DNA of 64,000 nucleotides from Rugamonas aquatica. Its GTDB lineage: Bacteria; Pseudomonadota; Gammaproteobacteria; Burkholderiales; Burkholderiaceae_D. A program made the translations under genes and the position numbers. Position 1 is the stretch's first letter; the number at the start of each line of letters is the position of its first letter. Location of the stretch: assembly GCF_009380215.1 (NCBI RefSeq), contig NZ_WHUG01000002.1, positions 496,001-560,000 on the forward strand, given 5' to 3'. This document shows positions 18,735 to 27,656 of the stretch, piece after piece. The notes beneath the pieces were generated by a model, which made no database searches, had not been told where the DNA came from, and worked only from the letters and a program-made list of their open reading frames with translations.

Positions 18735-20069
18735 TTAGTTGCGCTGGTTCATGCCTTTGCGGTCGTAGGTGATGGCTTTGTTGGCGACGTTCACGGTGGC
18801 GTTGCCGGGGCCGCTCACCTTGACGTCGGCCTGGCTGGTCCACAGCTGGCGCGCGTTCAGGTTGCCGGATCCGCTCAGCTGTGCGACCAGGCTGTCAGTC
18901 TTGCCTTCGAGCTTGACCTCGCCAGGGCCGTGCATGTTCAGCTTGACGTTCTTGCACGCCGCCGTGGCGTTCAAATCGCCCGAGCCGCTGAGCTCGGCAT
19001 CAAGCGCGTCGCTGATCTTGTTCAGGAAGATGTTGCCCGGCCCCCGGCTGCGCGTGACGGCACGCTCCACCTGCAGCGCTTGCCCTTCCAGGTCCCCCGA
19101 ACCACTGACTTCCGCGCTGAGCACGCCCACGCTGCCGGACAGATTCATATTGCCCGGCCCGCTGAGCAGGGCGCGCGCGGTCGGCGCTTGCAGGCCGCGC
19201 ACCGTCAGGTCGCCCGAGCCGTGCACTTCCGCATCGAATTTCTTGATGGCGCCGGCCAGGCAGGCTTCGCCCGGGCCGCGCAGCATGGCGCTGGCCGCTT
19301 CGGTGTTCAGCGAGCACGCTTCCAGGTCGCCCGAGCCCGATACTTCGGCGCGGATTTCCTTGCTGCTGCCGTGCAGCGACACCGAACCCGGCCCGCGCAC
19401 GGCGGCGTTGATCTTGCCGGCGTGCAGGTCGTCGATGTCGAGGTCGCCCGAGCCGCTGACGGCCAGGTTCACATCCTGCGTCATGCCGCCGGCGTTGACG
19501 TCGCCGGGGCCGCTCATCACCAGGTTCAGGCTGGCTGCTTTCAATGTGCGCAGGTCGACGTCGCCGCTGCCGGAGGCGGTGACCGTCAGGTCGCGCACGC
19601 TGCCGCTGGCGTGCACGTCGCCCGGTCCTTCCGAGGTCAAGGACAGCTGCTGGCCCTGGAACTGTTGCAGATCAACATCACCGCTGCCGGAGTTGCGCAG
19701 GCTCTTCAGGCCGGCCGCGCTGATGCGGATGGTCATCGGCGGCTTGCTGTCCTTGCCCCAGTTGAAGACGAAGTTCCAGCCCTTGGTTTTGTTGCGCGGC
19801 TGGCGCACGGTGAGGGTGTCGCCGCTGACCGACGTCTCAATTTCGGCAAACTTGCGGCGCAGGCCGGACAGTTCGATGCTGTTGCCCGGCTGCGAAGTGA
19901 CGATCACGCGGAACGGGCCGCTGATGGCGATGCTGCTGAAGGCCGCTACGGTGCGGGTTTCGGTGCCGATGGTGTCGTCCTGCTTGCTGTCGGCCCGGGC
20001 GGCGACGCTGGCCAGGGATGCCACCATCAGGGCGGAAACCAGCGCGGTATGTTTGATCGTCTGCTTCAT
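18735..20069 (-). CDS. exported GIN-domain (DUF2807) beta-helix repeat protein
   Basis: A 444-residue protein with a signal peptide (MKQTIKHTALVSALMV...ARA, ~26 residues). A GIN-domain N-terminus (FSSIAISGPFRVIVTSQPG) leads into a repeat region from residue ~135 to the end. Sixteen units start with SGSGD/N or (S/R/H/E)GPG in strict alternation, mostly 20 then 19 residues long, which suggests a right-handed beta-helix where each turn has one Gly-Ser/Pro-Gly corner. The start is placed at the MKQT methionine; upstream in-frame codons have no secretion signal. It is probably periplasmic or on the surface; function unknown. Confidence 0.85.
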   Translation of the reverse strand: MKQTIKHTALVSALMVASLASVAARADSKQDDTIGTETRTVAAFSSIAISGPFRVIVTSQPGNSIELSGLRRKFAEIETSVSGDTLTVRQPRNKTKGWNFVFNWGKDSKPPMTIRISAAGLKSLRNSGSGDVDLQQFQGQQLSLTSEGPGDVHASGSVRDLTVTASGSGDVDLRTLKAASLNLVMSGPGDVNAGGMTQDVNLAVSGSGDLDIDDLHAGKINAAVRGPGSVSLHGSSKEIRAEVSGSGDLEACSLNTEAASAMLRGPGEACLAGAIKKFDAEVHGSGDLTVRGLQAPTARALLSGPGNMNLSGSVGVLSAEVSGSGDLEGQALQVERAVTRSRGPGNIFLNKISDALDAELSGSGDLNATAACKNVKLNMHGPGEVKLEGKTDSLVAQLSGSGNLNARQLWTSQADVKVSGPGNATVNVANKAITYDRKGMNQRN

Positions 20070-20270
20070 TTTTATCTCGATTATGGGAAGTGGCGAGGAT
20101 TGAACGATAGGGCAAATCCGGGCGGCGGGCGCGCGGAATGGGATGGACGCGCGGAACGGGGGGATCAACTGCAAAAAAACGGTGCTGAACCGTGATTCAA
20201 CTTCGGTACGCGGCTACCGTTAATGTCATAATGAACGCAAATACGTATTGCCGGGGTCAAAGGAGCGCAC

Positions 20271-20456
20271 ATGATCAGGTATATGGGAACCAGAAATACA
20301 GGCGACGGCTCGGTGCTGTATATTTTTTTGATTAATGGCTTGCAGAAGGAAATTCGGGAAAGCGCCTTGAAACAATATCCTGGCTGTTACGAAGCCCTTC
20401 CGGCCACGGCCAAGGCGCGCATCAGCGCCAACCGGTCCTGGCTGCAAAAATTATAA
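20271..20456 (+). CDS. hypothetical protein, 61 aa
   Basis: A small basic protein beginning MIRYMGTRNTGDG, with a short hydrophobic stretch (VLYIFLING) too brief to be a sure membrane helix. AAAGGAG lies 7 bp upstream of the ATG. Its stop TAA overlaps the ATG of the next gene by one base, which supports translation of both. No family recognised. Confidence 0.5.
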   Translation: MIRYMGTRNTGDGSVLYIFLINGLQKEIRESALKQYPGCYEALPATAKARISANRSWLQKL

Positions 20457-20971
20457 TGCCGTCCTTCCTGTGCATGCTGCGCGGCGCCCTGGCTGCCGCC
20501 GCGGCCGCCGCTTGCTGCGCCGCCGGCGCCCAGGCGGTGCCGACCACCTTTGGCACCATCATCGGCAACGGCCTGCTGTGCCGCGACCAGACCGACAACC
20601 TGTACTACTACGATTATCTGCTGAAGGCTTTCGGCCCGGCGTACAAGCATGACGGCGGCGCCTACTGGTTCAAGACCGATGGCGCCAACCTGTGGGGCAC
20701 GGCGATTTCCGAGGTCATGGTCAGCGACGATACCAGCACCTACATCTTCGTCGGCGCCGTGGCCGAGGCCAAGCCGGAGGAACTGGAGCAGGCCATCATT
20801 CGCCAGGTTGGCTTGCATTATGCGAGAATCGATAGCTCGGCCTATCCGGTGCGCGAAGCCAAGCCGGCCAGCCGCATCGTGTATTTCGATACCAAATCCA
20901 AGATTTACTGCGCCAAGTTCAAGCCCTTGCCGCCGGTGCAGCCGCCGCCGGTACGCCAGCGCTTGAAGTAG
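20456..20971 (+). CDS. hypothetical exported protein, 171 aa
   Basis: An N-terminal signal peptide (MPSFLCMLRGALAAAAAAA...GAQA) is followed by a mature part with two cysteines (GLLCRD, KIYCAKF) that could form a disulphide, and a Pro-rich C-terminus (PPVQPPPVRQRLK). The tract TDNLYYYDYLLKAFGPAYKH and the later GTAISEVMVSDDT show a compact folded domain but no named family. It lies 18 bp upstream of gspA and may share its transcript. Confidence 0.7.
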   Translation: MPSFLCMLRGALAAAAAAACCAAGAQAVPTTFGTIIGNGLLCRDQTDNLYYYDYLLKAFGPAYKHDGGAYWFKTDGANLWGTAISEVMVSDDTSTYIFVGAVAEAKPEELEQAIIRQVGLHYARIDSSAYPVREAKPASRIVYFDTKSKIYCAKFKPLPPVQPPPVRQRLK

Positions 20972-20989
20972 CGCTTTGCCAGGGCCTTC

Positions 20990-22657
20990 ATGTACACGCA
21001 TTTCTTTAATCTGAAGCAGTCGCCGTTTTCCATCGCGCCCGATCCCCGTTACCTGTTCATGAGCGAACGCCATCGCGAGGCGCTGGCGCATCTGCTGTAT
21101 GGCGTGGGCAGCGGCGGCGGCTTCGTGCTGCTGACCGGCGAGATCGGCGCGGGCAAGACTACCGTGTGCCGCTGTTTCATGGAGCAGATCCCCGAGAACT
21201 GCAAGCTGGCCTACATCTTCAATCCCAAGCTGTCGGTGGAGGAGCTGCTGCTGTCGATCTGCGACGAGTTCGGCATCGCGCTGGCGCCGCCGGGTGCGGG
21301 GGCGGTCAGCGTCAAGGGTTATGTGGATGCGATCAATGCCTATCTGCTGGCCAGTCACGCGCAGGGGCGCAACAATGTGCTGATTATCGATGAGGCGCAG
21401 AATTTGTCGGCGGAAGTGCTGGAGCAGCTGCGCCTGCTGACCAATCTGGAGACCAGCGAGCGCAAGCTGTTGCAGATCATCCTGATCGGCCAGCCGGAGC
21501 TGCGGGCGATGGTGGCGCGGCCGGAGCTGGAGCAGCTGGCGCAGCGGGTGATTGCGCGCTACCACCTGGGCTCGCTGAGCGAGGCGGAGACCGGGGCGTA
21601 TATCGAGCATCGGCTGGCGGTGGCGGGCGCGGCGGCGATTGCGCCGTTTCCGCGTCGGTTGATGGGGCTGGTGCACAGTCTGGCCAAGGGCGTGCCGCGT
21701 CGCATCAATCTGCTGTGCGACCGGGCTTTGCTGGGCGCGTACGTGGAGAATCAGCCGCAGGTGACGCGCAACATCCTGCGCAAGGCGGCGGCGGAAGTGT
21801 TTGCCCGGCCGGATGCGGTGATCGGCGGGGAGCGCAAGATGGCCCTCGGCGGCGCGCGTTGGCCGCTGGTGGCGGCAGGCGTGCTGGCCGGGGTGGTGCT
21901 GAGTGCGGCGGCTTGGCAGTTGGCTGCGCCGGGCTTCAAGCCGGCTGCGCAGGCGGCTACGGCACCGGCGAAGCCGGTGGTCAGCGCGGTTGCTGCTGCG
22001 CCGTCGGTTGCAGCGGCGGCGCCTGTGCCTGCGCCTGCCACGGCGGCGGTTGGCGGCAGCGCGGCGGCCTTGCGTCAGTTGGCGGCGATCTGGGGTCTGG
22101 CGCTGCCGGACGGCGAGCCTTGTCCGACGGCGGCCCGCTTGAATCTGCGCTGCTTGCAGGTCAGGGGCGGTATCGCCGAATTGCGCCTGCTGGATCGCCC
22201 GGCGATGTTGACGCTGCACGACGATCCCATCGCCGCCAACTACGTGCTGCTGACGGCGATGGACGAGCGCAGCGCAACCATCGTCGCGCCCGGCGGCAAG
22301 CCGCAGAGTATTAGCCTGGATGCGCTGGCGGCGCGCTTCGGCGGCGAGTTCACGACCTTCTGGCGCGCGCCGCGCAGCTGGCGGGATGAAGTCTCGGGCG
22401 GCGATCACGGGCCGGACGTGGACTGGCTGGCGCGGCGGCTGGCGCAAATCTATGGCCTGAAGAAGCCGCAGGACGATCAGCCGCTGAGCGCAGGCCTGCG
22501 CGCGCGCCTGACCGATTTCCAGACCGAGCAGCATCTCAAGGCGGACGGCGTGGCCGGTCCGAAAACTTTCATCCGGCTGTATCAGCTGGGCGGCGTGCAG
22601 GAGCCGCGTCTGCTGGCCCGCGCGAACGCCGGCAGCATGGCGGGAGCAGGGGAATAA
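20990..22657 (+). CDS. gspA: GspA/ExeA-type AAA ATPase with peptidoglycan-binding domain
   Basis: A 555-residue inner-membrane protein that helps insert the type II secretion secretin through peptidoglycan. Opening motif MYTHFFNLKQSPFSIAPDP is the family signature. Walker A GEIGAGKTT is at 50-58 and Walker B NVLIIDEAQNL near 128. A transmembrane helix near residues 288-309 follows the ATPase part, then an Ala/Pro linker, a mixed domain, and a C-terminal peptidoglycan-binding fold (LRARLTDFQTEQHLKADGVAGPKT). The next gene, gspB, follows by 1 bp. The rest of the gsp cluster is not in the window. Confidence 0.93.
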   Translation: MYTHFFNLKQSPFSIAPDPRYLFMSERHREALAHLLYGVGSGGGFVLLTGEIGAGKTTVCRCFMEQIPENCKLAYIFNPKLSVEELLLSICDEFGIALAPPGAGAVSVKGYVDAINAYLLASHAQGRNNVLIIDEAQNLSAEVLEQLRLLTNLETSERKLLQIILIGQPELRAMVARPELEQLAQRVIARYHLGSLSEAETGAYIEHRLAVAGAAAIAPFPRRLMGLVHSLAKGVPRRINLLCDRALLGAYVENQPQVTRNILRKAAAEVFARPDAVIGGERKMALGGARWPLVAAGVLAGVVLSAAAWQLAAPGFKPAAQAATAPAKPVVSAVAAAPSVAAAAPVPAPATAAVGGSAAALRQLAAIWGLALPDGEPCPTAARLNLRCLQVRGGIAELRLLDRPAMLTLHDDPIAANYVLLTAMDERSATIVAPGGKPQSISLDALAARFGGEFTTFWRAPRSWRDEVSGGDHGPDVDWLARRLAQIYGLKKPQDDQPLSAGLRARLTDFQTEQHLKADGVAGPKTFIRLYQLGGVQEPRLLARANAGSMAGAGE

Positions 22658-22658
22658 T

Positions 22659-23342
22659 ATGTCTTACATTTTGGAAGCGCTGAAGAAGGCGCAGGCGGAA
22701 CGTCAACTGGGCAGCGCGCCGACGCTGCACGCACCCGCGTTGCACGGGACGGATCGCAAGGCGGCCGGCAGCGCTTTGAGCAGGCCGCTGGTGCTGGCGG
22801 CGCTGGCGATGGGCGTGGTGATCGTGGTGCTGCTGGCGCTGGTGTTGCGCCCGGCGCAGCAACAGCCGCCGGCTGTCGCCCGGCAGACGGTTGCCGTCGC
22901 TGCGGGCGGACCGGTGGCGCCCCCTGTTGCCGCAGCTGCGCCAGCTGCCGTGCCGGCGCAGGCCGGGGGCGCTCCGTTGGTCGCCGCCTTGCCGCCGCCG
23001 GTAGCCACCGTCACCCCCGAACCGCGTCCGCAGCCGGTGGCCGAAGAGGCGCCCGCACCTGCGCCGGCGGTGGCGGCCGACAAGCCGGTCAAACCGGTCG
23101 CCGCGCCGGAAGAGCCGGTCCAGAACCTGCGCGACCTGCCGGAGCCGATACAGCGTTCGATCCCGCACGTGACTGTCGGCGGCTACATTTATTCCAAGAA
23201 TCCTGCCGACCGCCTGTTGTTGATCGACAAGATCCTGCGCCACGAAGGCGAGGAAGTCGCGCCCGGGCTGATGCTGGAAAAACTGCAGCCGCGCGAGGCG
23301 GTATTCAGTTTCAAGGGTTATCGCTACCGCGTTCCGTATTGA
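22659..23342 (+). CDS. gspB: GspB/ExeB, type II secretion accessory protein
   Basis: A 227-residue protein beginning [18 protein letters not shown], the conserved cytoplasmic start of GspB. One transmembrane helix ([19 protein letters not shown], ~45-64), a long Ala/Pro linker and a C-terminal periplasmic domain ([23 protein letters not shown]...[12 protein letters not shown]) follow. It forms a complex with GspA encoded 1 bp upstream. Confidence 0.92.
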   Translation: MSYILEALKKAQAERQLGSAPTLHAPALHGTDRKAAGSALSRPLVLAALAMGVVIVVLLALVLRPAQQQPPAVARQTVAVAAGGPVAPPVAAAAPAAVPAQAGGAPLVAALPPPVATVTPEPRPQPVAEEAPAPAPAVAADKPVKPVAAPEEPVQNLRDLPEPIQRSIPHVTVGGYIYSKNPADRLLLIDKILRHEGEEVAPGLMLEKLQPREAVFSFKGYRYRVPY

Positions 23343-23411
23343 AAGCTGTCACAGGCCCGTCATGTGTGCATGATATTTTTCTATCATTGACATACATGCA
23401 CGGGAAACACG

Positions 23412-23606
23412 ATGAAATACCTGAAATTGCTGCCTCTGTTGATAGCCGCCGCCTTCGCCGTCCCCCGCGCCCATGCCGCCGAGCAGACGCCGTCGGCCCA
23501 GCAGGACACCGGCACTTATGTCGCCGCCGCCATCAGCCTCGGTTTGCTGTTGCTGGGCGCGCGCAGCTCGCGCGTCGAACCGTTCAAGGCCCTGAACGAC
23601 GAGTAA
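23412..23606 (+). CDS. small membrane/exported protein, 64 aa
   Basis: An N-terminal signal-like helix ([22 protein letters not shown]) is followed by a short polar stretch and a second hydrophobic segment ([15 protein letters not shown]), ending in the charged tail [20 protein letters not shown] occurs at 23387, just upstream. The layout recalls short PEP-CTERM-like anchors but lacks the PEP motif. Function unknown. Confidence 0.55.
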   Translation: MKYLKLLPLLIAAAFAVPRAHAAEQTPSAQQDTGTYVAAAISLGLLLLGARSSRVEPFKALNDE

Positions 23607-23672
23607 GCCCCCGGCCTGCCACGATGTTGCTGCGTATAATGGCGGCAACAAGATGTCGTGGAGAGGTAGGCA

Positions 23673-24218
23673 ATGCAGAGAGAAATTCCCGCGCGCAAGC
23701 GCACTGTCCTGGCGATCACCGGGACGTCGGGCAGCGGCAAGACGACGCTGCTGGAGTTTCTCATCGCCGGGCTGGCAGGGCAGGGCTTGAAGGTCAATGT
23801 CATCAAGCACAGCCACCACGACCTGGAACTGGAGCCGCCACGCAAGGACAGCGCCCGCCTGCGCATGGCCGGCGCCGCCGAGGTGATGGTGGCGTCGCCG
23901 TTCCGGATGGCGATCATCCGCGAACTGCGCGGCGCCCCCGAGCCGTCGCTGGACGAGCAACTGGACCGCCTGGCGCCCGCCGACCTGACCCTGCTGGAAG
24001 GCTTCAAGGCCTATCCGATCGCCAAGCTGGAGGTCTACCGGCCCGCCTCCGGCAAGCCGCCGCTGTATCCGCACGATCCGCTGGTGATCGCGGTCGCCTC
24101 CGACCAGCCGCTGCCGCCGGACTTGCCGCCGTCGGTGGCCTGGCTGGATTTGAACCAGCCGCAGGCGGTGCTGGCCTGGCTGGGCGATTATTTGAAAAAA
24201 GTTTCATCGAACGCCTAA
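23673..24218 (+). CDS. mobB: molybdopterin-guanine dinucleotide biosynthesis protein B
   Basis: A 181-residue GTPase-fold protein that aids attachment of GMP to molybdopterin. The P-loop [18 protein letters not shown] is at residues ~14-31, the [14 protein letters not shown] motif near 46-59, and [20 protein letters not shown] near 110 contains the conserved EGF/K segment. Length matches MobB. GAGAGGT precedes the ATG. mobA is not adjacent. Confidence 0.93.
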   Translation: MQREIPARKRTVLAITGTSGSGKTTLLEFLIAGLAGQGLKVNVIKHSHHDLELEPPRKDSARLRMAGAAEVMVASPFRMAIIRELRGAPEPSLDEQLDRLAPADLTLLEGFKAYPIAKLEVYRPASGKPPLYPHDPLVIAVASDQPLPPDLPPSVAWLDLNQPQAVLAWLGDYLKKVSSNA

Positions 24219-24242
24219 AGTTACGCGCGTAACGTCCGTAAA
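24216..24242 (+). promoter_or_regulatory. candidate sigma28 (FliA) promoter of yjfB
   Basis: TAAAGTTA, an 11-bp spacer and TCCGTAAA resemble the FliA consensus TAAAGTTT-N11-GCCGATAA (7/8 and about 5/8 matches). It overlaps the mobB stop and lies 30 bp before a motility-linked gene. Confidence 0.4.
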
Positions 24243-24271
24243 AGAAGTGATACGCCTTACTGGAGAATCAC

Positions 24272-24472
24272 ATGGACGTTTCAGGTATTGCTCAAGCAGC
24301 AACCACGATCGCTGACACCGGCACCAAGCAGGCCGTTGGCATCGCTGTGTTGAAAAAAGCCCAGGATATCCAGGCGTCGAGCGCCGCTGCCCTGATCGAG
24401 GCGATTCCACCGGTGCCGTCGGCGCCGAATCTGCCTTCGCATCTCGGCAACACGATCAACACGACTGCCTGA
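24272..24472 (+). CDS. YjfB-family putative motility protein
   Basis: A 66-residue protein with the YjfB (PF14070) pattern: [15 protein letters not shown] at the start, [25 protein letters not shown] in the centre, and the terminal [15 protein letters not shown]. These small proteins are common near flagellar and chemotaxis genes but their role is not established. The upstream FliA-like sequence fits. GGAGAATC precedes the ATG. Confidence 0.85.
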   Translation: MDVSGIAQAATTIADTGTKQAVGIAVLKKAQDIQASSAAALIEAIPPVPSAPNLPSHLGNTINTTA

Positions 24473-24665
24473 CCGGCATCGCTGCGGCCCGTTCGGCTCC
24501 GCATCTCCCCGCCTGCGCGCCGACCGGTGCGCAGCGTGTCGGCGCGTTGCTGCGCCCGATGAACTTCCTCATCTGAATCCAGTCAACAGAATGATGCGTA
24601 TATCCGTTAATGCTGGTACGCTGCGTCTGCTTACGGGGTCTTGCGAAAATATTTTAAAAAAACCT

Positions 24666-24691
24666 GTAAGGCTGGACCCTTGTTGGCCGAC
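24666..24691 (+). promoter_or_regulatory. candidate ECF-sigma promoter of the bufferin operon
   Basis: GTAAGG, 16 bp, then CGAC. This resembles the GTAACC-N16-CGAA motif that I recall for the Caulobacter ECF factor SigF, which controls a related DUF2282 operon. It lies 65 bp upstream of the precursor gene. No sigma factor gene is seen in the window. The rest of the gap 24473-24755 shows no other gene. Confidence 0.4.
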
Positions 24692-24755
24692 TACCGTACA
24701 GTTGCAGACGATTGCGTTGCACATCAAACTTAACTTTCCACTGAGGAGACTTACC

Positions 24756-25028
24756 ATGAACAAACGTCAAGCCCTGATCGCCGCCGCCCTGGCCACCGTA
24801 TGCGCCGCTTCCGTCGGCACCGCTTCCGCCGCGACCGCGTCGGCCGCCGCTGAAAAAGAGAAATGCTTCGGCATCGCCAAAGCCGGCCAGAACGATTGCG
24901 CCTCGGCCAATGGCTCGCACTCCTGCGCCGGCCAGTCGAAGACCGACAACGGCGCCGCCGAGTGGAAATATGTCGCCAAGGGCACTTGCGAAAAAGCCGG
25001 CGGCAAAACCGCAGCGCCAGCCAAGTAA
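24756..25028 (+). CDS. bufA1: bufferin-type RiPP precursor (DUF2282, BufA1)
   Basis: A 90-residue precursor with a cleavable signal peptide (residues 1-26, ...GTASAAT). A conserved core [17 protein letters not shown]...HSCAGQS...KGTCEKAGG has cysteines 37, 48, 57 and 78 (Cys16 is in the leader). This Cys pattern defines DUF2282. Related peptides are modified at Cys by an MNIO enzyme and then bind copper in the periplasm. The start at 24756 follows GAGGAG by 8 bp; earlier in-frame Mets lack a ribosome site. The modifying enzyme follows 23 bp downstream. Confidence 0.9.
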   Translation: MNKRQALIAAALATVCAASVGTASAATASAAAEKEKCFGIAKAGQNDCASANGSHSCAGQSKTDNGAAEWKYVAKGTCEKAGGKTAAPAK

Positions 25029-25051
25029 TCAGCGCAGCCGGTCGCGGAGCC

Positions 25052-26731
25052 ATGTCCTTGCCACGTCCAGCGCAGCAGTTGCCGGGCGTGGGCGTGGGGC
25101 TGAGGGCGCCGCACTACCGGCAGTTTGTCGAGCAGCGGCCGCGCGCCGCCTGGCTCGAAGTTCATACCGAAAATTATCTCGATCAAGCCGGCTGGGACTG
25201 GCACGTGCTGCAGCAATTGCGGCGCGATTACCCGATCAGCCTGCATGGTGTCGGCCTGGGACTGGGCTCGGCGCGCGGGTTCTCCGAACATCATCTTGAA
25301 CGCGTGCGCAGTCTGGTCGAGCGCGCCGAACCGATGCTGGTGTCCGAACACCTGTGCTGGGGCGCCGTCGGCGACCGGCAGCTCAACGATTTATTGCCGC
25401 TGACGCTGGACCGGGCCGCGCTCGACCTGCTGTGCGCGCGCGTCGGCCGCGTGCAGGACACGCTGAAGCGCCAGCTGCTGCTGGAGAATGTGTCGACCTA
25501 TGTGCGCTTCCATCGGGACTCGATGAGCGAGGCGGAGTTCATGGCCGAGCTGGCGGCGCGCAGCGGTTGCGGGCTGCTGTTGGACATCAATAATCTGTAC
25601 GTCAATCAATGCAACCACGGCGAGGACGCGCTGGCTGCGCTGGCCGCGATCCGGCCCGACATGGTGGGCGAGATGCATCTGGCCGGCCATCTGGTGACGC
25701 CGCAAGCGGTGATCGACCACCATGGCGATACGGTGGCTGAGCCGGTATGGCGCCTGTACGAGGCGGCCTTGCAGCGCTTCGGCGCGGTGCCGACGCTGAT
25801 CGAGTGGGATACCGATATTCCCGAGCTCGACGTGCTGCTGGGCGAGGCGGGCAAGGCTGAGGCATTGCAGCGTCGTCATGCGGCGGTTGTGCCGTGGCCT
25901 GCCTCGGCAGCAGAGTTGGCCACGGCATCGGCCACTGCGGTCGCCACGGCGGACGAACTGGAGGCCACGCTGACGCTGGCCACCGATCAGCAGGCGTTCG
26001 CCGCCGGCTTGTTCGATGCCGTGCTGGCGCCGGCGGCGCTGGCGCAATTCAAAGGCGAACACAGCGAGCATCGCTACGCCCTGTATCGCGGCAACCTGAG
26101 CGCGACCTGGGGCAAAACGCTGGGCGCGGCTTATCCGGTGATCCAGATGCTGGTGGGCGAGGAATTCTTCGGCGGCCTGGCGCAAGCCTACGGCCGCGCG
26201 CAGCCGTCGGACAGCGGCGACCTGAATCGCTTTGGCGCGCACTTCGCCGACTTCCTGCGCGCCTTCCCGCACGTGGCCGACTATCCGTATCTGCCCGATA
26301 TGGCAACGCTGGAGTGGACCCTGCACCGCGCTCACTACGCGCCGTCGGCGGAAGGCGTGACGGCGCAGCAGATGGCGGCGCTGTCGCCGGAGCAGGTGGA
26401 GGCGGCGCGCTTGCAGTTGCATCCGGCATGCACGCTGCTGGCCTCGGCGTGGGCGGTGATCCCGCTGTGGCAGGCGCACCAGGCCGATGGTGAGGTGGCG
26501 TTTCCGCCCGAGCTGGCGCTGCCCAGCTATGGACTGGTGACGCGCCCGCACTGGAAAACCCAGGTCCTGCCGCTGAGCGCGGCCAGCCACGCGGCGCTGT
26601 CGGTGCTGGCGGCGGGAGGCGAGTTCGGCGCGGCGCTGGACGCTGCCTTCGAGCTTGACGAAGACTACGACTTCGCCGCCAATTTGCAGCAATGGATAGA
26701 TTTCGCATTGATTGTCAGGATAGACGTCTAA
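25052..26731 (+). CDS. fused MNIO enzyme and partner protein (DUF692-DUF2063, BufB-BufC fusion)
   Basis: A 559-residue protein joining two usually separate proteins. Residues ~10-275 are a DUF692 TIM barrel of the multinuclear non-heme iron oxidative enzyme family. Likely metal ligands are His38 (EVHTEN), His65 (SLHGVG), Glu99-His100, Glu145 (LLENVS), Asp178 (LLDINN), His209 (GEMHLAGH), His224 and Glu251 (IEWDTD). An Ala-rich linker (~276-310) leads to a DUF2063 domain (~311-559; [33 protein letters not shown]), the family of MbnC/BufC partners that bind the precursor. It should modify cysteines of the BufA1 peptide. The uninterrupted frame across the junction shows a true fusion. Confidence 0.9.
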   Translation: MSLPRPAQQLPGVGVGLRAPHYRQFVEQRPRAAWLEVHTENYLDQAGWDWHVLQQLRRDYPISLHGVGLGLGSARGFSEHHLERVRSLVERAEPMLVSEHLCWGAVGDRQLNDLLPLTLDRAALDLLCARVGRVQDTLKRQLLLENVSTYVRFHRDSMSEAEFMAELAARSGCGLLLDINNLYVNQCNHGEDALAALAAIRPDMVGEMHLAGHLVTPQAVIDHHGDTVAEPVWRLYEAALQRFGAVPTLIEWDTDIPELDVLLGEAGKAEALQRRHAAVVPWPASAAELATASATAVATADELEATLTLATDQQAFAAGLFDAVLAPAALAQFKGEHSEHRYALYRGNLSATWGKTLGAAYPVIQMLVGEEFFGGLAQAYGRAQPSDSGDLNRFGAHFADFLRAFPHVADYPYLPDMATLEWTLHRAHYAPSAEGVTAQQMAALSPEQVEAARLQLHPACTLLASAWAVIPLWQAHQADGEVAFPPELALPSYGLVTRPHWKTQVLPLSAASHAALSVLAAGGEFGAALDAAFELDEDYDFAANLQQWIDFALIVRIDV

Positions 26732-26758
26732 CGGCGACTAACTAATTTTGAAAGCGCA

Positions 26759-27220
26759 ATGATGAAAACTATCCTCGGACTGCACCAACAATTATCCCGC
26801 TACGACGCGGCACTGACCGCGTGGGGCGGTTCCCTGATGAGCCTGGCGCTGCGTTGCTATGTGGGCTGGCAATTCTTCAAGGCTGGCATGGTCAAGGTCA
26901 GCGACTGGAGCGCGACGCTGGCGCTGTTCCGCGACGAGTACATGGTGCCGCTGTTGCCGCCCGAACTGGCGGCCTACGCGGGCGCGACCGGCGAGCTGGT
27001 GCTGCCGGTGCTGCTGTTCGTGGGGTTGGCGTCGCGGCCGGCGGCGCTGGCCTTGTTCCTGGTGAACGCGATGGCGGTGATTTCGTATCCGCAGCTGCTG
27101 AGCTTTGAATGCCCGGCCGCGATCAACGACCATTTCTACTGGGGTGCGATGCTGCTGGTGCTGGTGGCCTTCGGCCCGGGCAAGGTGTCGCTCGATGCGT
27201 GGCTGGCGCGACGCCGTTAA
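26759..27220 (+). CDS. DoxX-family membrane protein of the bufferin operon (BufD-like)
   Basis: A 153-residue inner-membrane protein with about four hydrophobic segments and the DoxX pattern LRCYVGWQFFKAGMVKVSDW near residues 30-50 and GATGELVLPVLLFVGLASRPAALALFLVNA after it. DoxX proteins are regular companions of DUF2282-DUF692-DUF2063 genes. Their role is uncertain, perhaps redox or quinone-linked. It starts 27 bp after the fused enzyme gene. Its stop shares the palindrome TTAA with the stop of the convergent gene. Confidence 0.9.
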   Translation: MMKTILGLHQQLSRYDAALTAWGGSLMSLALRCYVGWQFFKAGMVKVSDWSATLALFRDEYMVPLLPPELAAYAGATGELVLPVLLFVGLASRPAALALFLVNAMAVISYPQLLSFECPAAINDHFYWGAMLLVLVAFGPGKVSLDAWLARRR

Positions 27221-27507
27221 GTCGGCCTGAAGGCGCGCAGCAGCTTGGCCTCGCCGGTCAGGTCCTTGTGCAGGCGGTTGGCGGCGGCGGTCAGCTCGAT
27301 CATGCGGTCGAGCTGGACGTTTTCGAAGCGCGCCAGTTCCTCGGTGGCGGTCAGCAGCGCCTGCGCCAGCTTGGCGCGGGCCGCCTGATAGAGCACGCCG
27401 TGGTACTGGCCGGTGTTCTTCAGCAGTTCTTCGGCGTTTTCAATCACCTGCCGAAGATCGTCGAGCAGGCGTTCCTGCGTTTGCATGTTATTGGCAGGAT
27501 CGTCCAT
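27217..27507 (-). CDS. small helical protein, ElaB/YqjD (DUF883)-like
   Basis: A 96-residue, mostly helical protein. RLLDDLRQVIENAEELLKNTG (residues ~13-33) resembles the start of ElaB/YqjD proteins, which bind ribosomes at the inner membrane; however the usual C-terminal membrane helix is missing and the sequence ends ...KLLRAFRPT. The start at 27507 is chosen for the upstream GGGGAACG. A longer frame to 27615 has no ribosome site. Assignment is tentative. Confidence 0.65.
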   Translation of the reverse strand: MDDPANNMQTQERLLDDLRQVIENAEELLKNTGQYHGVLYQAARAKLAQALLTATEELARFENVQLDRMIELTAAANRLHKDLTGEAKLLRAFRPT

Positions 27508-27656
27508 GACGTTCCCCTGGTCGTAAAAAGTTGAAAAAGCCGGCTGGCGGGCTATCCCAATATAGCGATGGTCAGGTCCGCCGGTTTGCGCTCGATCAAA
27601 CGCGCAACCCCGCATGACCTCAGCTTAGGCTATTATTGCTCAAATGCAAGACTAAA

